DNA from: Candidatus Poribacteria bacterium
GTDB taxonomy: Bacteria > Poribacteria > WGA-4E > WGA-3G
Reading direction: 5' to 3'
DNA length: 37,290 nucleotides
Assembly (NCBI GenBank): GCA_009845545.1
Contig: VXZK01000370.1
Span: forward strand, 1-37,290
The first letter of the stretch is position 1. Each line of letters starts with the position of its first letter. Under the pieces are notes generated by a model. That model worked only from the letters and a program-made list of their open reading frames with translations. It was not told the origin of the DNA and searched no databases. Below, in pieces: positions 19,195 through 28,130 of this stretch. Both the position numbers and the translations under genes were made by a program.

Positions 19195-20643
19195 ATGAAA
19201 AACATTGTTTTGTTGATTACGGATACCTTTCGGTATGATAACTTAGGTGAACGCGCGAGACGCACCATTCGCACGCCAATGCTCGATAAATTTGAGGCGG
19301 AGCGCGCAACGGCTATCGACAAATTCTATATGAGCAGCTTCCCCACCGTCCCACACCGGACGGATATTATGACAGCAACAGTCGGGTGGCCCCACTATCC
19401 GTGGCAGCCCATCGATCAAAGTGGACGGACGGTCATCGCGAGACTTCTGAGCCAGCAGGGGTACGCAACGCAGCTGATATGTGATACGCCACACTTGTTC
19501 AACGTCCGTTTCCAGCACTGTTTTGAAGCCGCGTTCCAGCATCGGGGTCAGGAAGGAGACAAACCGCTTCTCCATCTCAATGACGAAATAAAAGTCGTTA
19601 TGCCGAATGAGAAGACACGACCGCATCCAGCGTTCCGTGGGCACACACTGCCGAACACGCACCGTTGGACGAACCGGTACTACCAGTATGAGTCGGAGAC
19701 GTTCTCCGGTAGGACCTCCGAGACCACAATCCGATGGTTGGAGGAGAATCACAACTCGGGGCCCTTCTTCCTCTGGGTAGATTTCTTCGATCCGCACGAA
19801 CCCTGGGATCCACCGGAATACCTCGTCAAACGCTACGATCCGGATTACACCGGTCCGCCGATGCTCCATCCGAACTACGGTCTGTCCTCCCTCTTTACGG
19901 ATGCGGAGCTGCACAACCTATGGGCACACTACGCCGGTGAATCCGAACTCGTTGACCGCCACATCGGACGTGTTCTGCAGAAAGTGGAAGATTTAGAGTT
20001 ATGGGACGATACGCTCGTTGTTGTGTTGTCCGACCACGGGATGTCTATCGGTGAACACAGTCGGACAGGTAAATCCAACATTGATCCAAAGGATGAACGC
20101 TACTGGCCCACGTACCCGGAAATTAACCACGAGATGTTCTTGGTTGCTGGTGGTGATGTCCCGCAAGGGCAACGTCTGGATCTCATCGCGCAGCCGATGG
20201 ATATTATGCCGACACTCTGCGAATTGGCGGGTGTTACCTTGGATCCACCAAAACCGTTTGAGGGACGTTCCTTCGCGAATGCGCTCCTTAATGGCGATAC
20301 ACAGCACAGGGAATACGCCGTAACCGGTTGCCATATCGGTGCCCGCGATGGAAGTGTCCCGCGCCGTGCGACAACACCGTTCCTCGTTACCGAACGCTGG
20401 GGATACGCACCTGTCGGTGAATATGGCAGACCGGAGTTGTTTGATTTGACTGTAGATCCGATAGCCGAGAACAATATTGCTGGAGATAACATGGAACTCG
20501 TCAAGGAGTTGCATGAACTGTTTATGTCGCATCTTACGGAGCATAACGCACCTGAGAAGTTCCTTGATCTCTGGAAAGAAGAACCTTCCGGTGATGGGCG
20601 CGGCAAATGGTCGATTGACTATCCAGAGGAGTCGGATGAATAG
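19195..20643 (+). CDS. Sulfatase-like alkaline phosphatase superfamily hydrolase (Thr at nucleophile position)
   Basis: 482 aa; NIVLLITDTFRYDNLG, FPTVPHRTDIMTA (T-V-P-H-R in place of C/S-x-P-x-R), VVVLSDHGMSIGEH. Confidence 0.88.
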   Translation: MKNIVLLITDTFRYDNLGERARRTIRTPMLDKFEAERATAIDKFYMSSFPTVPHRTDIMTATVGWPHYPWQPIDQSGRTVIARLLSQQGYATQLICDTPHLFNVRFQHCFEAAFQHRGQEGDKPLLHLNDEIKVVMPNEKTRPHPAFRGHTLPNTHRWTNRYYQYESETFSGRTSETTIRWLEENHNSGPFFLWVDFFDPHEPWDPPEYLVKRYDPDYTGPPMLHPNYGLSSLFTDAELHNLWAHYAGESELVDRHIGRVLQKVEDLELWDDTLVVVLSDHGMSIGEHSRTGKSNIDPKDERYWPTYPEINHEMFLVAGGDVPQGQRLDLIAQPMDIMPTLCELAGVTLDPPKPFEGRSFANALLNGDTQHREYAVTGCHIGARDGSVPRRATTPFLVTERWGYAPVGEYGRPELFDLTVDPIAENNIAGDNMELVKELHELFMSHLTEHNAPEKFLDLWKEEPSGDGRGKWSIDYPEESDE

Positions 20644-20663
20644 GAAAATCGAAGGTTAGAATG

Positions 20664-20701
20664 AAAAAAGAGGCTTTAGGTAACGCTAACCTAAAGCCTC
20701 T
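20664..20701 (-). terminator. Intrinsic terminator of the minus-strand binding-protein gene (possibly bidirectional)
   Basis: 13-bp perfect stem AGAGGCTTTAGGT (20669-20681)/ACCTAAAGCCTCT (20689-20701); on the minus strand the stem is followed by a T tract (A6 at 20664-20669 on +). Confidence 0.88.
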
Positions 20702-20738
20702 CTGTGTATGTCAGGCTTGACTTAATTGAGACACACGC

Positions 20739-21911
20739 CTACTCAAAAATCTCAAATTCACCATCTTTGACAATCAGAACAATCGGGTCGTAGACAGCAT
20801 CTCCAACTTCGTTAAAGGAGAACGGACCGAGGATTGTTTCAAAATCTCGAATTTCCGCGAGCGCAGCAGCAATCGCCTTTGGATCGGTTGATTCGGCATC
20901 GGCTATCCCTTTGGCGAGAATATGAACAGCGGCGTAAAATTGCGCCGCCCAAATATTCGGTTCAATTCCGTATTTCATGCTGTAGTTCTGAACAAAGGTT
21001 TGATTGCCCGGTGTATCCGCTGTGCTATCCCAACTCGTAAAAGTGATGGCTCCCTCAGCAGCATCTCCTGCAGCTGCTACTAAATCTCTGGACAGCGTGA
21101 GGTTCACAATGAACGGAATATCAGAAGGAACGCCGAGTGCACGTCCTCGAATCAGGATATCGGAAATATCCCCGACAGTGGCTGAGATAAAGATGGCATC
21201 CGGATTCAATGCTTTGATGCGAGTGAATTGGGTGGATAAGTCAGTCTCGTCGGTTTGGAAGCTCTCCGCCGTGAGAATCTCAACACCGTTATCGGTAAGT
21301 GCTTCCCTCAACTCCGCATCGCTGGTCCGGGAAAAGAGATCAACCTCATCAAATAACGTAGCCACTTTTTGGTACCCGAGTTTCTCCTGTGTCACTCTGA
21401 CCCCGTTCGGGATAAGTACACCCGTGGTCAGATTGGTTCGGAAAACAAAATCGCTAATTGCGCTCAAGCCAGAAGCGGCTGAGGAAGGGCTAATCGCTAC
21501 GACCTGATTCTGGTGCGCGATCGGAAAAGCCTCTTGTGCCTGACTTGAGGATCCCGGACCGAGGATTACAGAAACTTTATCTTCATGAATCAGTTGGTTA
21601 AAAGCTTCAACCGCGCCCTCTACGGTACTCTGACCATCCTCCGTGATGAGTTTGATTTTCACGTGGCTGTGTTGTGAATTGTTAATCTCTGAAACAGCGA
21701 GTTCAATACCGTATTCTAACGGAGAGCTTGCCAAACTGGATGGTCCTGTCATAGGGTAGACAGCACCGACTAAAATTTCTCCGTCAACCGCTTCCATCTG
21801 TGGCACGGTAGGTTGGACAATCTGCTGGACCCGTTCACAACCTATAAAACCCACAATTAACACAACAATAGCTGATACAAACGCGAATGTTATGATTTTT
21901 TTACTGTTCAA
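20739..21911 (-). CDS. ABC transporter substrate-binding protein, Leu/Ile/Val-binding type (lipoprotein)
   Basis: 390 aa; VVLIVGFIGCERV lipobox-like; EILVGAVYPMTGPSSLASSPLEYGIELAVSEINNS; VILGPGSSSQAQEAFPIAHQNQV. Confidence 0.9.
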   Translation of the reverse strand: MNSKKIITFAFVSAIVVLIVGFIGCERVQQIVQPTVPQMEAVDGEILVGAVYPMTGPSSLASSPLEYGIELAVSEINNSQHSHVKIKLITEDGQSTVEGAVEAFNQLIHEDKVSVILGPGSSSQAQEAFPIAHQNQVVAISPSSAASGLSAISDFVFRTNLTTGVLIPNGVRVTQEKLGYQKVATLFDEVDLFSRTSDAELREALTDNGVEILTAESFQTDETDLSTQFTRIKALNPDAIFISATVGDISDILIRGRALGVPSDIPFIVNLTLSRDLVAAAGDAAEGAITFTSWDSTADTPGNQTFVQNYSMKYGIEPNIWAAQFYAAVHILAKGIADAESTDPKAIAAALAEIRDFETILGPFSFNEVGDAVYDPIVLIVKDGEFEIFE

Positions 21912-21934
21912 GTTATCTCCTTGTTTTCATGTAA

Positions 21935-22056
21935 TAGGACTTACGCATGCTGCTCTTTTGTAGCACAAACTTCCCAGTTTGTGGCAGGAGACCGCTGTGT
22001 TTTCCAGAAATTCTCATCTAACAGAACGGGCTGCAGTCAAAATTGCGTAAGTCCTG
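21935..22056. mobile_element. MITE-like element with 12-bp TIRs AGGACTTACGCA / TGCGTAAGTCCT
   Basis: TIRs at 21936-21947 and 22044-22055; flanked by ATGTAA direct repeats (21929-21934 and 22057-22062); internal hairpin CACAAACT-TCCC-AGTTTGTG (21964-21983); no coding capacity. Confidence 0.75.
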
Positions 22057-22073
22057 ATGTAACTGGTTTTGCT

Positions 22074-24476
22074 TCAATCAAGATTTTGGGAAAGTTTTGC
22101 TCGAATGGCATCAAAATCAGGTCCCTTGGGCATGATGAACAAGCAACTTCCATCGCTACGCGCCTCCCATAGCCCACCGATTTCACGTTTTTCTTTTGCA
22201 TCGTCGGCAGACCAGAGATGGTCACCTTTGTATTCAACAATGAGGTAACGTCCGTCGGTTAAAAGACATACAAAGTCAGGATAAAACTTATCCGTTGCAG
22301 TCTGAAGCCAGAAGGAAAACTTGGGTTGGCGTTCAAGATTTCGCACCCAAAATTTAACTTCAGGCAACCTGTCAATGAACTCCGCGCATTTGAATTCTTC
22401 ACCCTCCGACTTCAAATCGCCGACGTGTTGATAGTAGTGCTTCTGAAATTGATAATGCCCTGTATAACGGGTGTTGTAGGGATAACTGTGTGGTTCAAAG
22501 GAGAAGCAGTGGTCCGGTGAAACCACAACCGGAGTTGCACATTCAGGCAGAAGGTAGCTTTCGTAGGCAGTTTTGTGCACATTTTGGCGATGGCTATCAA
22601 TTTTTGCCGCAGCGGCATCCTTCAAAGCATATTTATTGCGGATGAGGACCTCTATTGGAATGCTGCGCTCCTCAACAAGATACTTGACTAACCGTTGCAG
22701 AAAAGGCAAAGATTCACGCTGTAAAATATCAAGATGTTTAATGGTTCTATCGAGCCAGTTTGCGAGGTGTGTGGCATCCCAGTTGTCATCTGGTGCGAGA
22801 AAAGACATCTGTTGATGGAGTTGCCCCAAGAAACGCATCTCTACTCTACCCTCTTGAGAAAGCCCTATTTCGCCGCGCTCCCCCGTGTTAAATTCGGATG
22901 GAAACTCTTCTTCAGTGAGTTCAGCGTCACATTCAGACAACTGCCACGGGGTTTGTAAAAATCGTGACTCTTCAAACTCAAGGTGCCCCTGTTCCCCTTG
23001 GACCATTAATTTAGGCACCTTAAAAATTTTACCACGTTCAGCGGGCGTGGGCTCAGTATCAGACTGTGTCATACCTTCAAAGAACGGTAACTCATCTTGC
23101 TGCTCTTCCGTAGGACGAATAAGCTCGGCAGCTGCCTGCTTCTCAAATCCATTCTGGACAAGCCCATCGGTTAAGGCAGAGGCAGCTTCGTAGAAATTTT
23201 GGGATGCAACAAAAGCGTAAGCACTATTGAGCGATTCCTGTTTCTTTCGCTGTGCCTTCGGGAGACGCATGACCCTACCCAATATCTGTTCAACAGCAGT
23301 AGAAGATCTCATTTCAGCGACAGAGCAGAGGACATAGGCAAACGGGCAATCCCACCCTTCTCGCAACGCTTGAACAGTAATCACGTAACGAATTGGACAT
23401 TTTCGATCGTTGATGTCAACATCGTCAAGTCCTCTGTCTTCGCCTGTGGCACGCGCGATCTGCTCTTCTGGAATGTTGTGTTCTTCAAGTAAGCATCTCT
23501 CAACGACTTCGACAGTTAAAGTCTCTCGGTCTTTATTTTTCGGCTGCGCCTGAATGAGCATAACAGGACGGATATATTCACCTGTCTCTTCCCGTTCTTT
23601 CTCGGCATCTATTTCAAGCGCGCTGCGTTGTGTAATGGCGGCAGCGAGTAGCCGTTTCCACTCCGGTATAGTCTCTAACTGAATCGGCATTTTGATCATG
23701 TCTTCCGCTTGAAGTTCAGCGGCAGAGACGGTATAGAGAACGTTGGAAGGGTTTTGCTCCATATCGGGTGTCGCAGTGAATTCAATGATTGCAGATGGAT
23801 TGAAACGGGTAAGCGTTTCAAAAGAGAGTGGAGTCCGGGCGTTATGCGCTTCATCAACGATGATGATCGGACGTTTGACGCATAAGAGGTTTGCGAGTGA
23901 ATAGGCGGGTTTACCGTTGTCGCTCTCAAGTTCTGAAAGGATATCGTCTGAAAGGTTTGCGAAATGTCCCATTAGCGCGCCTGAATCTTCATAAACCTTG
24001 CGTCCCTCTGTATCTTCAACGCGGAACGCTTGCATCGTGGAGACAATAATCGTGATTTTTGTATTAAGAATGTGGGGTTGCAGATGAAGGGCCTCGCCAA
24101 CAGTACGGATCTCCACGTTGTGACCGGCAGATCTAAAAGCATCTCTGTACGGATGATCGGGTTCTTTAAGGGCTTTGAGTGTTTGGTCGCGTATGGCATT
24201 TGAAGGGGTCAACCAAAGCACAATCGGACTTTCAGTCTTTAAGAGTTCAGAGGCAGTAATCCCGACAGCGTGGCACGCAACGAAAGTTTTACCACCGCCC
24301 GTAGGGAGTCTAAGACAGACATAAGGCATACCGGGTAAGCCTTCAACGGCGGCATAAGGTCGCTGGGTAAGGTCGTAGAACGCGGTGTTGGCATTCTCAT
24401 ACCGCAGGCATTTTTGGTAGTATTCCGTTAATGTTTCAAGCGTACGTTCTTGGTATTCTTTGAGCGGTAGGTGCAT
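22074..24476 (-). CDS. res: Type III restriction enzyme, Res subunit (DEAD/DEAH helicase + PD-(D/E)xK-like nuclease)
   Basis: 800 aa; LPTGGGKTFVACHAVG, IIVDEAHNARTP, EQILGRVMRLPKAQRKK, C-terminal FYPDFVCLLTDGRYLIVEYKGDH. Confidence 0.9.
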   Translation of the reverse strand: MHLPLKEYQERTLETLTEYYQKCLRYENANTAFYDLTQRPYAAVEGLPGMPYVCLRLPTGGGKTFVACHAVGITASELLKTESPIVLWLTPSNAIRDQTLKALKEPDHPYRDAFRSAGHNVEIRTVGEALHLQPHILNTKITIIVSTMQAFRVEDTEGRKVYEDSGALMGHFANLSDDILSELESDNGKPAYSLANLLCVKRPIIIVDEAHNARTPLSFETLTRFNPSAIIEFTATPDMEQNPSNVLYTVSAAELQAEDMIKMPIQLETIPEWKRLLAAAITQRSALEIDAEKEREETGEYIRPVMLIQAQPKNKDRETLTVEVVERCLLEEHNIPEEQIARATGEDRGLDDVDINDRKCPIRYVITVQALREGWDCPFAYVLCSVAEMRSSTAVEQILGRVMRLPKAQRKKQESLNSAYAFVASQNFYEAASALTDGLVQNGFEKQAAAELIRPTEEQQDELPFFEGMTQSDTEPTPAERGKIFKVPKLMVQGEQGHLEFEESRFLQTPWQLSECDAELTEEEFPSEFNTGERGEIGLSQEGRVEMRFLGQLHQQMSFLAPDDNWDATHLANWLDRTIKHLDILQRESLPFLQRLVKYLVEERSIPIEVLIRNKYALKDAAAAKIDSHRQNVHKTAYESYLLPECATPVVVSPDHCFSFEPHSYPYNTRYTGHYQFQKHYYQHVGDLKSEGEEFKCAEFIDRLPEVKFWVRNLERQPKFSFWLQTATDKFYPDFVCLLTDGRYLIVEYKGDHLWSADDAKEKREIGGLWEARSDGSCLFIMPKGPDFDAIRAKLSQNLD

Positions 24477-24519
24477 TTTTTTATTTTTCGTGTTGGGGAG
24501 TTAGAATTATTTATACGTT

Positions 24520-24649
24520 GTGTTTACATTTCATCATCAAAATCGTCGGGCAGTCAGTATCTACCGGAATTTGCGTCTATAGATCAAATGTACTTTTCAG
24601 AACTATGGAAGCCTTACCGTGACTGGATCCAGAGCCAAAATGTAAACAC
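24520..24649. mobile_element. MITE-like element with 12-bp TIRs GTGTTTACATTT / AAATGTAAACAC
   Basis: Perfect inverted arms at 24520-24531 and 24638-24649 bounding 130 bp of non-coding sequence; disrupts the RelE-like ORF. Confidence 0.7.
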
Positions 24650-24732
24650 TACCTAAGAATTTGCCTCTGAATTTTGGCATCCAAACGCTGCAAATCCCGC
24701 CTGGCACTTGAGGCCAATATCAATTCATACAT
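24649..24732 (-). pseudogene. Truncated RelE/ParE-like toxin (27 aa)
   Basis: Minus-strand ATG at 24732 overlaps the 3' end of the 236-aa ORF; translates MYELILASSARRDLQRLDAKIQRQILR*, resembling RelE-type N-termini, with the stop formed at the TIR junction. Confidence 0.65.
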
Positions 24733-25430
24733 TTCAAGTCGATTCCTAATTCTTCGGCAACCTCCTCAAGTGTATACATTTTACCGCCAGACCGGATATA
24801 TTCGTCTTCGCGTTCTAATTCTTCAATGAATTCTGGTCGCAATTCCAATCCATCGTCAGGGTCGTAATCATAATTCTCAAGAAACAGTTCCATTTCCAAA
24901 TAACAGACAAAAAACTCATAGAATTCAGCACGTAGACGTTCCGCTATTTCAATAGACTTTTCCGTTCCCATTAACTTAACGAGACGTTCCCGCGATGCAA
25001 AAAGCTGCCAATTTCCGAGTGTCCGCATGAAAGTTTGGAAGTCATCAACAGATAATGCTGCCACCTTTATCTCTGGCACAGGGTCAGTATCTAAGGATAA
25101 CCCCAGTCGCCGCGCTTCACGCCCTAAAGGTGAACTTCTCCGTTGCGCTTCTACAGCAGAAACCCGATGTTTCAGATGTGCCAGGGCATCAGTAGTCTTT
25201 ATGATCTCAAGAACAGACTCCTCATGCTCTTCCAATTCTAAGGCGAGCGCATAATAGCCGTTGAAGAACTCTCGAAACTCGTCTTCAAGTGCCTCGTGCG
25301 GGCTGTTCTTTGCAAGGAGCGCGGTGAGTCGTTCGCGCGATATGAATATATCTTCATTGACAATAGACACAACCCAGTCGCTGAACTGTTGAGACGTTAT
25401 TTTTTTTCTATTTGGTGTCATTGGGTTCAC
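24720..25430 (-). CDS. 236-aa duplicated-domain protein with antitoxin-like C-terminus
   Basis: Two similar segments (IFISRERLTALLAKNS...EFREFFNGYYALALELE / LFASRERLVKLMGTEK...AEFYEFFVCYLEMELFLE); C-terminus GGKMYTLEEVAEELGIDL like RelB/Phd-type tails; followed by overlapping RelE-like ORF. Confidence 0.7.
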   Translation of the reverse strand: MNPMTPNRKKITSQQFSDWVVSIVNEDIFISRERLTALLAKNSPHEALEDEFREFFNGYYALALELEEHEESVLEIIKTTDALAHLKHRVSAVEAQRRSSPLGREARRLGLSLDTDPVPEIKVAALSVDDFQTFMRTLGNWQLFASRERLVKLMGTEKSIEIAERLRAEFYEFFVCYLEMELFLENYDYDPDDGLELRPEFIEELEREDEYIRSGGKMYTLEEVAEELGIDLKCMN

Positions 25431-25481
25431 CTGTATCTTATCTGCGATTAGATTATTTTGCGCATTTGTCAGAACATGACA

Positions 25482-26483
25482 TTAAACGGAAGCATCCGGC
25501 AAATTGCGACATTCCCTCAAGTGTGAGCTCTCCATCATATTTAGCGTAAAAAAATTTCTCCGAAACTCACCATTTGGCTTGAAGAGATCAAAGCCGTGAT
25601 CGATTCGGATAATAGCGTGCTGCGTCTCTAAATACCTTGCATGAAAGATACCATCGGGATCGTCTTTCACAGATAACCTTATCGGCCAAGGAAAGTCTTC
25701 ATTTAATGGCTCTACGAGTTCGCGGACAACTTTTTGGTAATTTTCCTGATTCCGCTCTAATTTGCTTTCTTTGGCAGAATCTGTCTCATCGTCCCGAATC
25801 TGCTCAGCAGGACACGTAAATATTTCCACGCTTCCAACACCTTGCTGAGATGCGAAAAAACCGTGTTCACGCCAGAGCGATAAAATGTATTCAATACCTT
25901 TTCGGAAATGGCTCGTATTCTCTCCTGTTCCAATGTATGCATCATAAAGCTTCAACCATTTTGAGAAACGGGCTGAACGGATGACGATCTCATCCACTTC
26001 CGATCTGGCGAGTGTATCTATTGGTCCCAATCCGTCGCAATACCTTTGACGTTCTTCCTCAAAATTGCTGTCGCGGTATTCAGATAAAGGAACAATGCCA
26101 TGCCTATGTTCTGGGTCAAATCTTAGTTTTTCAAAGTTTTCGTTCCCTACAATCAAACCATCCGGTTCGGTATCTCTTTTCAGATGACACGTTAAGTCCA
26201 AAAGATCCCTTGATGATATATTACTTGGCAAAACAGAAGGCACAGTGACTCGTTTTGATTTCTCTTTTAGGAGGTCGGTGAGTAAAGTTCTCAATCGATT
26301 GCCCTTAATTGGAAGCGATGCAGCCTTTTTGAAGAGTTCCTCTTGTAATTTTCTTTCTGAATCAACAATCAGCACTCCATTTCTCCATATCCCTTGCAAG
26401 AAATCCTCCGCTTGAATCCTATAAAGATCATTAAAATCCTCGGCATCAAATGCAGAAGGATCAAGCACTGCACTCATTAGCAT
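25482..26483 (-). CDS. Uncharacterised 333-aa protein, possible PLD-like C-terminal domain; partner of the upstream AAA ATPase
   Basis: Starts 21 nt after the ATPase stop with SD GAAGGAG; C-terminal ...DEIVIRSARFSKWLKLYDAYIG...IFHARYLETQHAIIRIDHGFDLFKPNGEFRRNFFTL (HxR-type motif). Function is inference. Confidence 0.7.
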   Translation of the reverse strand: MLMSAVLDPSAFDAEDFNDLYRIQAEDFLQGIWRNGVLIVDSERKLQEELFKKAASLPIKGNRLRTLLTDLLKEKSKRVTVPSVLPSNISSRDLLDLTCHLKRDTEPDGLIVGNENFEKLRFDPEHRHGIVPLSEYRDSNFEEERQRYCDGLGPIDTLARSEVDEIVIRSARFSKWLKLYDAYIGTGENTSHFRKGIEYILSLWREHGFFASQQGVGSVEIFTCPAEQIRDDETDSAKESKLERNQENYQKVVRELVEPLNEDFPWPIRLSVKDDPDGIFHARYLETQHAIIRIDHGFDLFKPNGEFRRNFFTLNMMESSHLRECRNLPDASV

Positions 26484-26503
26484 TAACTTAACTCCTTCTG
26501 TTA

Positions 26504-28045
26504 TTACAGTTCCCGAAGGCGTTCCAAGAAAAATCCGCCGGGCCAGTCATCAATAAAATCGCCTGCCTCATCAAGATGTAAACGTTCTGCTTTCGCTCCC
26601 TCAGACCGACGACTGACATAGATAACCGATATGTCCTCTGGTTCGATTTGCTTTTGGCGGACTAAACGTTGCAAACGTAAAATCAGATGTTCACTATGGG
26701 TCTCGATGAGGAATTGATTTGGGTTCTCTTTTTTAATTGCTGCGGCTAAAAGGTCCCCGAGATCCGCTTGTAACCTTGGATGCACGTGAACTTCAGGCTG
26801 TTCAATGGAAATAATTTGCCCCTCTGAAACCAAACTCTGGACAACAAAAGGGAGGAGTTGACTAATGCCAAAACCTACATCTGGAAGTGCTACACTTACA
26901 GGGTCCTTTCTACGCGTATCTATGAATCTCACCTCAAATAGATCACCCGAATTAGCCTCCATTGATTTTACCGTGAGTTTATGGCCTGTGTTGAGTTTTT
27001 TCAGCCATTCATTGGTTTCTTCAACTAGCTCAGGACGACGGAGGAGTAGATCTGGAAGTAAATTCCCTTGGTATCCGACATCCTGAGGGCTAGTTCCTCT
27101 GAAGATGTACCATCTTTCCGGAGGTCTTTGAAAAGGTCCCATAGGAAAAAGAGCCTCTAAAGTTCGGCCCAATGTACTGGCCGCCAACATAACTAATTGA
27201 GCGACATCAAATATAATAAACTCATCAGACTGACGATGAAAGAAAAATCGGAATTCATCTATCCAAGCACTTCTTTTACCAGTCATAATTTCAACTGGAA
27301 AAAAACCTTGTATATCTAAAACTGTGTTCATCTCTTCATTGCGCCGTCTGGAAACATAGGTTTCCAAATCAAAATTTGATAATAAAAATTTCATATCATC
27401 TTTGAAAGAGTTGGCTCCTTCCTGAATTCCCTCACTGTGCTGTTTCAAGTCTACCAATTTTTCCTCAAGTAGGTTACGTATCTTTTCCTTATTGTCTATA
27501 TACCATTCAAACTCCGGAATCCAATACTCCATTGCTTCTGCTAACCAAACACATTTTACTGCAGCCAATTTTGAAACCGAAATACTTCGTGAATTACTGA
27601 GAAACCTTCTCCTCTCGAATTCTTTAGGTTTTTCAGTTGATCCCAATGGTTGAAACTTGACGAGACACTTGGATGATTTACCATCATAAATGTCAATTTG
27701 GTCTAAAAGAACTTCTTCCTCAAGAGAGGGTCTTTTGAAACTAAATTCAATCCCTAATTTCCGAGCCAAATCGGTGTCCACCCGAATTGAGAGCGTCCGT
27801 TCCAAGTCGTGGTCGAAAAGCATCTCCTGAAAACTGCCGAGATCTACAATGCCATTTTCAGTTCGAGGGAGTAAGAGAGCATCTGACTCTCGGCTCTCCA
27901 TCGTCTGTTTGAGGAGATAAAGTACTTGCAGAATTGTGCTCTTTCCCGCGCTGTTTTCGCCAAAAATCAGTGTTATTGGGGCAAACGGAATGCGTGCACG
28001 TTTTCCAAAGGCTTTGAAATTTTCTAATTCTAATGCATGAAGCAT
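26504..28045 (-). CDS. AAA family ATPase (OLD/AAA_21-like with DUF3696-like C-terminus)
   Basis: Start MLHALELENFKAFGKRARIPF at 28045 with SD AGGAG; GENSAGKSTILQVLYLLKQ Walker A; DVGFGISQLLPFVVQSL signature; IISIEQPEVHVHPRLQADLGDLL Walker B; FLIETHSEHLILRLQR H-loop; GGFFLERLREL C-terminus. Confidence 0.9.
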   Translation of the reverse strand: MLHALELENFKAFGKRARIPFAPITLIFGENSAGKSTILQVLYLLKQTMESRESDALLLPRTENGIVDLGSFQEMLFDHDLERTLSIRVDTDLARKLGIEFSFKRPSLEEEVLLDQIDIYDGKSSKCLVKFQPLGSTEKPKEFERRRFLSNSRSISVSKLAAVKCVWLAEAMEYWIPEFEWYIDNKEKIRNLLEEKLVDLKQHSEGIQEGANSFKDDMKFLLSNFDLETYVSRRRNEEMNTVLDIQGFFPVEIMTGKRSAWIDEFRFFFHRQSDEFIIFDVAQLVMLAASTLGRTLEALFPMGPFQRPPERWYIFRGTSPQDVGYQGNLLPDLLLRRPELVEETNEWLKKLNTGHKLTVKSMEANSGDLFEVRFIDTRRKDPVSVALPDVGFGISQLLPFVVQSLVSEGQIISIEQPEVHVHPRLQADLGDLLAAAIKKENPNQFLIETHSEHLILRLQRLVRQKQIEPEDISVIYVSRRSEGAKAERLHLDEAGDFIDDWPGGFFLERLREL

Positions 28046-28101
28046 AAGATTGCTCCTAATCCTGAAAATTCTATAATCTTGTAAATCCGTGTTCAGAGAA
28101 T

Positions 28102-28130
28102 AGGATACGACATCCAACCCAATTTGTCAA
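28102..28130 (-). promoter_or_regulatory. Candidate sigma70 promoter TTGACA-N17-TATCCT for the ATPase cassette
   Basis: Minus-strand TTGACA (28125-28130), 17-nt spacer, TATCCT (28102-28107), about 57 nt upstream of the ATPase ATG. Confidence 0.6.

Noticed and set aside
19243-20606. Minus-strand ORFs of 223, 181 and 168 aa opposite the Thr-type sulfatase
   Set aside because: Antisense to a well-supported CDS; no recognisable motif; compositional shadow ORFs.
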